Assembly (NCBI GenBank): GCA_028687545.1
Contig: JAQTZZ010000072.1
Span: 1-17,172 of the forward strand
Direction of reading: 5' to 3'
Length of the DNA stretch: 17,172 nucleotides
Origin: Candidatus Wallbacteria bacterium
GTDB taxonomy: Bacteria > Muiribacteriota > JAQTZZ01
Of this stretch, positions 6,180 through 12,202 are shown piece by piece. Within the stretch, counting starts at the first letter, position 1; every line of letters begins with the position of its first letter. The notes beneath the pieces are model-generated. The model did not search any database, was not told where the DNA came from, and saw only the letters and a program-made list of their open reading frames with translations. The position numbers were made by a program, and so were the translations under genes.

Positions 6180-7073
6180 ATGAGCGTCTACAAGTATGGA
6201 GTAGCAAACACAAAAAAAGACTACAGTAAGATCGCTTTCGAGGGGAAAAGAAGTTTCAGGGATTTTCAGGATCCTATTTCCGATTTTCCCAAAGCCGGGA
6301 TCATCAATTCCATCACCAGCGGTTATATTGAACATGAGCTGGAAGTTGCGAGAAAAATCCAGATCAATCTTCTCCCTTCTCAATGCACCGGGCTTAAAGG
6401 GCTGGAATCAGCCTGCTTTTATGAACCGGCGCACATCGTTGGTGGTGATTATTATGACATGCTGGAACTGGATGAGTCCCATAAGGCTTTCCTGATCGGC
6501 GATGTTTCAGGTAAAGGCGTGCCTGCTTCGATGCTGATGGTGATGATCAGAAGCATCATCCATTACGCGGCTCAGCACAAAGTGCTGGATAAGACCGAAG
6601 CAGTGATTACAGAGCTGAACGAATATCTGCGGAAATGTCTGATGGATTCGATGTTCGTGACGCTTTTCATGGGCGTACTGGATGAGCAGAACGACATGCT
6701 TTCATTCTGCAACGCGGGTCATAATTATCCCTTGATCTTCAACGGGGACAAAGAATTTCTGGAATTGAACAGCGGCGGACTGATGCTGGGCATGTTCGAC
6801 GGGGCGAAATACAGCCGCCAGGAAGCCAGGTTCAGATACGGTGACCTGCTGGCCATGTATACAGACGGCATCACTGACGCCATCGATTCAGAAGGAACCC
6901 CGTTCGGTGCAGACAGGCTAAAGAGATTTTTAAGGGATCATTACAGAAAGGGCATTGAATTAAACGCACTCATCGATGAATTCAAGGATTATTACTACTG
7001 GTTTGTTGATCCCAGGCAGAAGCTGGATGACGCAACGCTGATACTTTCCCTGAGAAGCCGAGAACAGAATTAA
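6180..7073 (+). CDS. SpoIIE/RsbU-family PP2C phosphatase (297 aa)
   Basis: Serine phosphatase expected to dephosphorylate a STAS antagonist and so activate a partner-switching pathway; the STAS gene is directly upstream. A helical N-terminal segment (about 45-68, IEHELEVARKIQINLLPS, the usual linker of this family) precedes the catalytic domain. Metal-binding and core motifs are all visible: GGDYYD 88-93, GDVSGKG 107-113, FVTLF 159-163, CNAGHNYP 177-184, YTDGITDA 227-234, and DDATL 283-287. There is no obvious sensory domain (no PAS, GAF, HAMP or receiver) in the ~45 N-terminal residues, so the input signal is unclear. Start 6180 is supported by AAGGAGG nine bases upstream. An intrinsic terminator follows the stop. 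Confidence 0.93.
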   Translation: MSVYKYGVANTKKDYSKIAFEGKRSFRDFQDPISDFPKAGIINSITSGYIEHELEVARKIQINLLPSQCTGLKGLESACFYEPAHIVGGDYYDMLELDESHKAFLIGDVSGKGVPASMLMVMIRSIIHYAAQHKVLDKTEAVITELNEYLRKCLMDSMFVTLFMGVLDEQNDMLSFCNAGHNYPLIFNGDKEFLELNSGGLMLGMFDGAKYSRQEARFRYGDLLAMYTDGITDAIDSEGTPFGADRLKRFLRDHYRKGIELNALIDEFKDYYYWFVDPRQKLDDATLILSLRSREQN

Positions 7074-7085
7074 AAAAAGGACTGC

Positions 7086-7124
7086 AGGTGGATGTTCTGA
7101 AAAGGGTCCACCTTTTTTCTTTTA
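7086..7124 (+). terminator. intrinsic terminator after the phosphatase gene
   Basis: AGGTGGA (7086-7092) pairs perfectly with TCCACCT (7107-7113), followed by a T-rich tail (TTTTTTCTTTT). It lies 12 bp after the stop codon. Confidence 0.8.
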
Positions 7125-7136
7125 ACGAAGTCCTAC

Positions 7137-7258
7137 CATTTTGTTCAAAAACAGTCAGATGCTAGGCGCGCGAGGCCGAGGAGCGAGCTGTACTTAAACG
7201 TACTGCGTAGTGACGAGGTCGAGCGCAACGACGCAGATGGCTGTTTTTCAACAAAATG
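7137..7258. repeat. palindromic element A (122 bp), same family as element B
   Basis: The ends are long imperfect inverted repeats: CATTTTGTTCAAAAACAG at the left and the complement of CTGTTTTTCAACAAAATG at the right (one mismatch in 18). The centre holds a GTAC-x6-GTAC hairpin flanked by GAGCGAGCT. The reverse complement of element B aligns along the inner ~90 bp, sharing a central GTACTTAAA-x-GTAC block and many flanking GAG/CGA words. There is no ORF and no transposase. It sits between the convergent phosphatase gene and the minus-strand RNA candidate. A MITE/REP-like element is the best guess. Confidence 0.75.
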
Positions 7259-7287
7259 AAAAGACCCCACCTGATCGTGTAAGAATC

Positions 7288-7461
7288 GTTTCAAACCTGC
7301 TCACAGCAGGTTGGTTGTCCCCCCCGGCGTCCAGCAGACTTCGTAGTGTTGCCACCCGTAAGTGTCCTGCCGGATAATCCGGGAGTCGGATTCCCTGAAA
7401 CAGGGCGTAGGCTTGAAACTTGTCATCTTAAACACGTAAAAGGCGAGGCCTTTACTATCCT
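7288..7461 (-). ncRNA. candidate structured small RNA of unknown class
   Basis: Downstream of a strong minus-strand promoter, the stretch folds (minus strand, 5' to 3') into: a 5' hairpin (7455-7436, GTAAAGGC with GCCTTTTAC, one bulge); closing helix P1 GUUUCAA (7419-7413) with UUGAAAC (7294-7288); hairpin P2 CCCUG/CAGGG (7405-7393); hairpin P3 AAUCCG/CGGAUU (7392-7376), abutting P2; helix P4 CCGGCAGGAC (7373-7364) with GUCUGCUGG (7339-7331), nine pairs with one G-U and one bulge; and hairpin P5 ACCUGCU/AGCAGGU (7311-7295), abutting P1. The G-U pair favours the minus strand. I do not recognise the class. A 41-codon frame (7426-7301) is open on the same strand but has no ribosome site. No good U-tract is visible at the 3' end. 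Confidence 0.5.
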
Positions 7462-7467
7462 GTTTTC

Positions 7468-7496
7468 ATTCTACGAAAAACAGAAGAAAAAATCAA
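7468..7496 (-). promoter_or_regulatory. promoter for the structured RNA candidate
   Basis: Minus strand TTGATT (7496-7491), 17 bp, TAGAAT (7473-7468). It begins 7 bp after the stop codon of the upstream pseudopilin gene and would start transcription near 7461, just before the first hairpin. Confidence 0.6.
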
Positions 7497-7502
7497 GAGC
7501 AA

Positions 7503-7958
7503 TTATTCTGTTTCTACCAGTTGCCAGGATGGTCCGATCTCGCTGGTTGTATGGAAAGTAGTGTCATCATTCGGATACAGGAATCTGCGCGAGGTTGTGA
7601 AAACATAGAAACAGTTGATTGTGATGTTGTTGCCTGATCCGACCGGTCGTTCTACTGTCTTGGGCAGGGTCATGATCGTATAGTTGTTCCCCCAGGGATC
7701 TGTCATGTTTTTCTCAAGATACATGGGGCAGAGATCATTGATATTCTGCGGCCATTTCTGATAATTGAGATGATAATTGATCGCAGCGTTTCCGATGGTC
7801 TTGAAGTCATTGTAAGCCCTGCGCTGGCTGGCTTCGTGAACTGTGGTGAGATAATAGGGATAGGCTATCGCAGACATGATGGAAATGATCACAATTGCGA
7901 TCATCATTTCCACCAGTGTGAAAGCTTTGTCAGTCGCCGATTTCCACAGTACCAACAT
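7503..7958 (-). CDS. type IV pilin-like/pseudopilin protein, GspG-like (151 aa)
   Basis: A class III prepilin signal: a 12-residue leader (two basic residues), then A12|FTLVEMMIAIVIISIMSAIA with Glu at mature position 5 and a hydrophobic helix to about residue 35. The residue before cleavage is Ala, where Gly is usual. The globular part includes DPWGNNYTIM, the D-P-W-G-N-x-Y signature of GspG-like major pseudopilins, and two cysteines. It would be processed by a prepilin peptidase and assembled into a pilus or pseudopilus at the inner membrane. No assembly ATPase, peptidase or secretin gene is near. The start codon lies 29 bp inside the upstream pseudopilin gene, with AAAGGA as ribosome site, so the two are probably co-translated. 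Confidence 0.85.
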   Translation of the reverse strand: MLVLWKSATDKAFTLVEMMIAIVIISIMSAIAYPYYLTTVHEASQRRAYNDFKTIGNAAINYHLNYQKWPQNINDLCPMYLEKNMTDPWGNNYTIMTLPKTVERPVGSGNNITINCFYVFTTSRRFLYPNDDTTFHTTSEIGPSWQLVETE

Positions 7959-8406
7959 AAATTTCCTTTAAAACGGAGGATTTTTCTAAGGCCTCAGTGT
8001 CGGTTGGGTTGGGAATGCCTGTCAGGCTGGAGATTTTAATGGTTTTAATGTTTTTCGCAGGATCAGGGTCGAGCTCGTATTTTATTTCCCATTTGTTATG
8101 CCACGGATTGTAAGGATAGTTTGTCAGATAACCATCCAGCACCAGATCGTCCATGATTACTTCTCTGGTGCCTGTGTTTGTGGTCTTGTGAAAAGTACCT
8201 CTATCCTGAGCTGGCCTTAATTTCAAGGGATCGATCTGGTATTCCAGCAGCCTTTGTTTCAGATCATTCCCTTGACTGAAGGCCTGTGCCATCCTGGTAC
8301 GTTCGATCTGTTCGATGACTTCCGGGGAAAGCAGGGCTGTCAGGATCAACAGGATGACGAGGGTCATGGCAAGTTCCAGCAGGCTGAAGCCTTTTTTACA
8401 GCACAT
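7930..8406 (-). CDS. type IV pilin-like/pseudopilin protein (158 aa)
   Basis: Short leader MCCKKG, then FSLLELAMTLVILLILTALL: the prepilin cleavage site G6|F7 with Glu at mature position 5, followed by a hydrophobic helix to about residue 28. The globular domain contains YPYNPWHNKWEIKY, comparable with the D-P-W-G/N-P-W region of GspG/PilE-like proteins, and no cysteine after the leader. It overlaps the next pseudopilin gene by 29 bp and forms a two-gene unit with it. The start at 8406 has no clear ribosome site, but any later start would destroy the leader. It is divergent from the tRNA-Pro gene. Which secretion or pilus machine it belongs to cannot be told. Confidence 0.85.
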   Translation of the reverse strand: MCCKKGFSLLELAMTLVILLILTALLSPEVIEQIERTRMAQAFSQGNDLKQRLLEYQIDPLKLRPAQDRGTFHKTTNTGTREVIMDDLVLDGYLTNYPYNPWHNKWEIKYELDPDPAKNIKTIKISSLTGIPNPTDTEALEKSSVLKEIYVGTVEIGD

Positions 8407-8468
8407 CAGATAAATATATCATAAAACAAGCCGTTTCTGTGGTATGATGGTCCAAGCCCCGGCTGACA

Positions 8469-8497
8469 TTGACAGTGCCGGTGCGCCGGGATAAAAT
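8469..8497 (+). promoter_or_regulatory. tRNA-Pro promoter
   Basis: Perfect TTGACA (8469-8474), 17 bp, TAAAAT (8492-8497). It is the strongest promoter in the window by consensus and lies 9 bp before the tRNA. Confidence 0.8.
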
Positions 8498-8506
8498 AAA
8501 AGACGT

Positions 8507-8584
8507 CGGGGCGTAGCGCAGCCTGGCTAGCGTACTTGAATGGGGTTCAAGTGGTCGCTGGTTCAAATCCAGTCGCCCCGACCA
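8507..8584 (+). tRNA. tRNA-Pro (anticodon GGG)
   Basis: Complete cloverleaf: acceptor CGGGGCG (8507-8513) with CGCCCCG (8574-8580); D stem GCGC/GCGT around a 10-nt loop with GG; anticodon stem CTTGA/TCAAG with loop ATGGGGT, anticodon GGG at 8542-8544; T arm GCTGG-TTCAAAT-CCAGT; discriminator A8581; CCA encoded at 8582-8584. It should read CCC and CCU proline codons. Palindromic element B starts 4 bp after the CCA. Confidence 0.97.
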
Positions 8585-8587
8585 TCT

Positions 8588-8710
8588 CCTCAATCCGAAT
8601 TTTGGATCATTACTTCGTTGGCTCATCGTTCGTTCCTCACCGTACCTTTAAGTACGGCTCGTTCACTCACTCTTCGCCGCCTCGTACTGATCTCAAACTT
8701 CGGATTGAGG
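8588..8710. repeat. palindromic element B (123 bp), same family as element A
   Basis: The termini CCTCAATCCGAA (8588-8599) and TTCGGATTGAGG (8699-8710) are a perfect 12-bp inverted repeat, continued by imperfect pairing including GATCA/TGATC. The centre is a perfect hairpin CCGTAC (8640-8645) with GTACGG (8652-8657) around CTTTAA. The reverse complement aligns with element A through the core while the arms differ. There is no coding sequence. It lies between tRNA-Pro and the convergent ankyrin/STN gene and could stop transcription from both sides. Confidence 0.8.
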
Positions 8711-8743
8711 TATGAATGGCGTTTTCTTCCTCTGTACCTCGCT

Positions 8744-9583
8744 CTACTTCTTTCCCTCGGATTTCTCGATGAACACGTATCCTTTCTCTGTTTTTTGAAG
8801 CGTGGTACCGAGCTGGAGCGCTATGTCAGACAGTGCTTCACCGGCTGGAGTATTCTTGAAGGATGCATTGATTCTTTTTTCAGCCAGGCTGCCCGGACAG
8901 ACTATGTTGATGCCGGTGGTCTTGGCGATGGCCATGATCACAGCATCTGCGGCAGTAGATTTGAAAGTCATCGTGACAGATGCTTCCTTCTGAGGCTTTT
9001 TAACTTCTTTCTGTGATTCATTACTTACCGCAACCGCATTTTCCTTAGGTGAATCGACAGTTCCGTGTTCCGAGCATTCCAGGTAATATCCTTTCTCGCG
9101 ATCCCCGGAGATGAAATACATTCCATAAGCCGGACAGGTTGGGATAGTATTGCCCGGGATCCAGGGTTTAAGGAAATCCAGGCTGAATCCACTTTTATCG
9201 ATGGGGTCGAGGATTTTGTCTGTGTTCTCCATCAGGACCATTTCCAGGGCTGATTCGAGGGTTCTCATGTTGGCCAGGCAGAGTTCAACAGCAGGGGAAG
9301 TGGTTGCTGGTTTAGTGCCGATAGAAACAGCTGCGCCATGGGCATTGAACAGATCGAGAATTTTGCTGGAGGTGAGGCACTTGTCCTTCAGCTTGTTGAC
9401 CTCAAGATCGACTGCAGTCAGGCCTTCGCTGTTTCTGGCATTGAGATCAGCACCAGCCAGTACTGCAACTTTTACTTTCTGGTAATTGTCCTCATCGACA
9501 GCTGAGAACAGTTCATTCTCCTTCGGACCGGCAAAGACCGGCAGGCACAACAGGATCAGCAGAAACACAACAGTTTTTTTCAT
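8744..9583 (-). CDS. secreted ankyrin / pilin-C-like / STN-domain fusion protein (279 aa)
   Basis: Start 9583 is chosen over an in-frame start 50 codons upstream because AGGAGG precedes it and a signal peptide begins there (MKKTVVFLLILLCLPVFAG, cleavage near 19). Residues about 22-85 form one or two ankyrin-type units (FSAVDEDNYQKVKVAVLAGADLNARNSEG). Residues about 102-174 look like the soluble part of type IV pilin-like proteins: C102-L-A-N-M-R-T-L-E-S-A, then C150-P-A-Y-G-M-Y...Y-L-E-C170-S-E-H-G, but without a prepilin helix. Residues about 203-273 match an STN domain, the short N-terminal domain of secretins and TonB receptors (AVIMAIAKTTGINIVC...PAGEALSDIALQLG). A periplasmic or outer-membrane-associated scaffold is inferred. 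It is the last gene of the GntR-ABC operon, 32 bp after the permease. Confidence 0.75.
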   Translation of the reverse strand: MKKTVVFLLILLCLPVFAGPKENELFSAVDEDNYQKVKVAVLAGADLNARNSEGLTAVDLEVNKLKDKCLTSSKILDLFNAHGAAVSIGTKPATTSPAVELCLANMRTLESALEMVLMENTDKILDPIDKSGFSLDFLKPWIPGNTIPTCPAYGMYFISGDREKGYYLECSEHGTVDSPKENAVAVSNESQKEVKKPQKEASVTMTFKSTAADAVIMAIAKTTGINIVCPGSLAEKRINASFKNTPAGEALSDIALQLGTTLQKTEKGYVFIEKSEGKK

Positions 9584-9615
9584 AAGACCTCCTGAAATTA
9601 TCTGGGAATATCCTC

Positions 9616-11325
9616 TCAAATCATTCTTGCCCCAGTAAGCTTCCTTGTCAAATAGAAGAGCCAGACAGTGCAGAGAAATTCCAGGGCCAGGAAAATGTCG
9701 TATCTCCCGGTTGCATCTGAGGGATCGTGGCACAGAACAGGCAGAATGATCAACCCGAGATATACAGGCTTGAAGTAATTCCAGCAGGAATTTTCCGGTT
9801 TTACAGAAAGGAGGACAGTAACAAAATAATAAAGAGAAAAGGCCAGCAGCGGGAACAAAACCAGGCTTTTGGTGAAAATAATCAAGTCCAGCTTGCCCCC
9901 GAAACCCAGAATCACAATCCAGGCTGTGAGGAGAGGGAGCAGGAGATACACAAGAGCGCTCCTGAATCTTGTGCTCAAGATCTGCTCCTGCATTATCGGG
10001 AGCGACATGGTGAAATCCGAAATGAATCTCCTTTTTCCGGCTCTGTCGCTTTGCAGACTGAGCAGCATGCTGCCCAAGGCCAGCGAAACAAGTGATGTGA
10101 CAAGCAGTTGTGCCAGGAAAAAATACTTTGAATATGAGGTGATGTAGATGGTCATCGGGTAAAGCATTGCGGACAGCAGAATCATCAGACAGATCAACAC
10201 TGCTGCCACAAAGGAATTGCTGAGCTTGATCAGCTCGTATTTCAGCAGGGAATCCGGTTTGAAAAAGTGGATCAGAAGAGGTCTTTTCAGCTCAGCTTCC
10301 ATTTTCTCAACTGGAATCCTGAAACTCTTGAGATTGTGCCTTTTTCTATGGATCAAACCGCACAGGAACAGGAAAAAGACAAGGACCAGCCCTGGCAGAT
10401 GGAAGGAGTAATATTGCCAGGGGATGTCGTGGAAGAAACAGATTTTTGACAGATGCCAATAGGAGGTATCAGGGTTAATAAAAATTTGGAATGGATTATA
10501 GGAGTCTGTGAAAGATGTCAGAATAAACTGTGAGCGCTGCAGCACTGAAAAGAGAATCAATCCCCCGGTAGCCGCCGAGGCGATCCCGGCAAAACTCTCT
10601 GCCGAAAGGATCACAGTCGAAAGTACCAGACCCCATACGCCTGCATTGAAAAAAGTATAGAAACAACCTGCTGAGAAATCATTCAAGCTGCGGTAATTGC
10701 TCAGATCCAACTGTTCATAGACAGACTTTCGATACTTCTGCTCAGCCTTCCAGCGCCCTACGATTCGGGTATACACATCTAGTGCGGTGGCATTTTCGCT
10801 CATTTTATACCTTCTTATGTAATACCTGACTTCTAATGGATCTATCAATGATTTTATCAGATAAATACTCTGCACTTGGATCCCAAGGTTGTCTATGCAT
10901 TCTTCCGGATTCCTGGCCAGGCGGATATCTCTTTCCGTATAACCGCTTCCCCGGTCCGCGATTTCGAACACTCTGGTCAATGGCGAGACGGCCAGATTAA
11001 GGGAAAGAGAATAAACCCCTGCCGCAATCAGGAGAGTCAATACAAATGAGAGAGCGATGCTTGAAGTTGTTACAGGCAGATGCCAGAAAGAATTTTTTTC
11101 CTTGATGAAAAGTGACAGTTTGAAGCTTGAGGTCACCATTAACAGGATTGCCAGGATATAGACGGAATTCTGCAGAATGCAGTATCTGCCGTCTTCCTGA
11201 AAAAGAATGTCCCTGTCAGGTAATAGAAACAGCAGGGAAAATGTCAGTATTGACAGGATCACTGATGCTAAAATCTCTTTCCTGATCAGGCTCAGATAAA
11301 TTTTCGTCAATTTGAACACCTTCAT
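9616..11325 (-). CDS. ABC-2-like transporter permease (569 aa)
   Basis: Integral membrane protein paired with the ATPase gene 10 bp upstream. Start 11325 is preceded by GGGGGG/GAAAC; a further-upstream in-frame ATG (11400) lies inside the ATPase gene and is unlikely. About 12 hydrophobic segments can be placed: near 19-36, 51-73, 87-112, 222-245, 246-265, 308-326, 371-394, 401-424, 455-476, 481-505, 517-533 and 543-560. A large polar loop covers 113-220, probably outside the cytoplasm. The arrangement of two six-segment halves joined by a basic linker (327-370) suggests an internal duplication or fusion of two permease units in one chain. The substrate is unknown; the GntR/YtrA-type regulator nearby is typical of exporters induced by envelope stress. 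Confidence 0.8.
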   Translation of the reverse strand: MKVFKLTKIYLSLIRKEILASVILSILTFSLLFLLPDRDILFQEDGRYCILQNSVYILAILLMVTSSFKLSLFIKEKNSFWHLPVTTSSIALSFVLTLLIAAGVYSLSLNLAVSPLTRVFEIADRGSGYTERDIRLARNPEECIDNLGIQVQSIYLIKSLIDPLEVRYYIRRYKMSENATALDVYTRIVGRWKAEQKYRKSVYEQLDLSNYRSLNDFSAGCFYTFFNAGVWGLVLSTVILSAESFAGIASAATGGLILFSVLQRSQFILTSFTDSYNPFQIFINPDTSYWHLSKICFFHDIPWQYYSFHLPGLVLVFFLFLCGLIHRKRHNLKSFRIPVEKMEAELKRPLLIHFFKPDSLLKYELIKLSNSFVAAVLICLMILLSAMLYPMTIYITSYSKYFFLAQLLVTSLVSLALGSMLLSLQSDRAGKRRFISDFTMSLPIMQEQILSTRFRSALVYLLLPLLTAWIVILGFGGKLDLIIFTKSLVLFPLLAFSLYYFVTVLLSVKPENSCWNYFKPVYLGLIILPVLCHDPSDATGRYDIFLALEFLCTVWLFYLTRKLTGARMI

Positions 11326-11335
11326 GTTTCCCCCC

Positions 11336-12181
11336 TCATCTGGCCAATGCCAGATAAATCTCTTCCAGAGTGGCAGGCCTGATTTCATTGATTTTGGCAT
11401 TTCTCTCCAGGTCTTTGGCAGCGACTGAAGGGATCACGACTTTGGCCCAATTGTCTCCTTTTTCAAGCACGATCGTGTCCGGATGTTCTCCTCCTGTAAT
11501 CAGAGCACAGGAAAACTTTGAGAGCAGAGAATCGAGCTCCTGGCATTCTTTGAAAACACCATCCCTGAGGATTGCGATCCTGTCGCAGACCCGCTCGATC
11601 TCGCCGATGAAATGGGAAGAAAGCAACACGCTCGTTCCATTGTCCGCCGCCTCCCGGATGATGGCTGCCAGGATTTCCTTGTGGGTAGTGATATCCAGGC
11701 CTGCGGAAGGGTCGTCCAGGATCAGGACTTGAGGTTTGTGTCCGAGCGCCAGTATCAGGCAGAGCATGCTGCGCTGGCCGAATGAGAGGTCGGCGATCCT
11801 CTGGTTGTCAGCGATCCCAATCCTTTTCCGGTTTTTTTCCACCAGAGTGTCGTCCCATTCCTTGTAGATTCCCTTGCAGAAAGCAATGATTTCCGAAACT
11901 GTCATCCAGTCATAGAGGTCACGGTTTTCCGGAAGATATCCGACCCTGTTCATCAGCTCAACATGATCCCGGATTGGAGAAAGCCCCAGAATTGAGATCT
12001 CGCCTGCATCGTGTTCCAGAAGTCCGACCATGATCCTGATCAGGGTGGTTTTACCTGCCCCGTTCTGCCCCAGCAGTCCCAGGATCGAACCAGAACCGAG
12101 TTCCAGATTGATTCCGTTCAAGACCCTCTTGTCCAGGAATTTTTTTCTGATATCCTTCAGCTGAATTGTGATTTTATCCAT
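11336..12181 (-). CDS. ABC transporter ATP-binding protein (281 aa)
   Basis: Cytoplasmic ATPase that drives the permease encoded next. Start 12181 (MDKITIQLKD) has AGGAG five bases upstream, so an ATG 15 bp earlier is not used. Walker A GQNGAGKT 38-45; GYLPENRDLYDWMT in the Q-loop region (81-94); signature LSFGQ 132-136, one residue off LSGGQ; Walker B VLILDD 152-157, with Asp157 where the catalytic glutamate usually sits; D-loop SAGLD 159-163; H-loop His190. The last ~70 residues form the variable domain seen in drug/lantibiotic-type exporters. The gene lies 21 bp after the ankyrin gene and 10 bp before the permease. Confidence 0.95.
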   Translation of the reverse strand: MDKITIQLKDIRKKFLDKRVLNGINLELGSGSILGLLGQNGAGKTTLIRIMVGLLEHDAGEISILGLSPIRDHVELMNRVGYLPENRDLYDWMTVSEIIAFCKGIYKEWDDTLVEKNRKRIGIADNQRIADLSFGQRSMLCLILALGHKPQVLILDDPSAGLDITTHKEILAAIIREAADNGTSVLLSSHFIGEIERVCDRIAILRDGVFKECQELDSLLSKFSCALITGGEHPDTIVLEKGDNWAKVVIPSVAAKDLERNAKINEIRPATLEEIYLALAR

Positions 12182-12202
12182 AAAAGCTCCTTTCATTTTA
12201 AT

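Noticed and set aside
7301-7426. 41-codon minus-strand frame starting MTSFKPTPCF and ending GGTTNLL
   Set aside because: It reads plausibly but has no ribosome site, lies entirely inside the folded RNA candidate, and its stop falls in a hairpin. I keep the RNA reading as more likely; homologs could reverse this.
7288-7461. c-di-GMP, cobalamin or T-box riboswitch identity for the structured RNA
   Set aside because: GGGTGG and GGGAATCCG look faintly similar to T-box and cobalamin words, but the conserved cores are missing and no target gene follows.
8396-8626. 76-codon minus-strand frame containing SGRLDLNQRPLEPHSS
   Set aside because: This is the antisense translation of the tRNA-Pro gene, a well-known spurious protein type.
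9584-9733. 50-codon N-terminal extension of the ankyrin/STN protein
   Set aside because: It overlaps the permease gene, and a signal peptide with AGGAGG starts at 9583.
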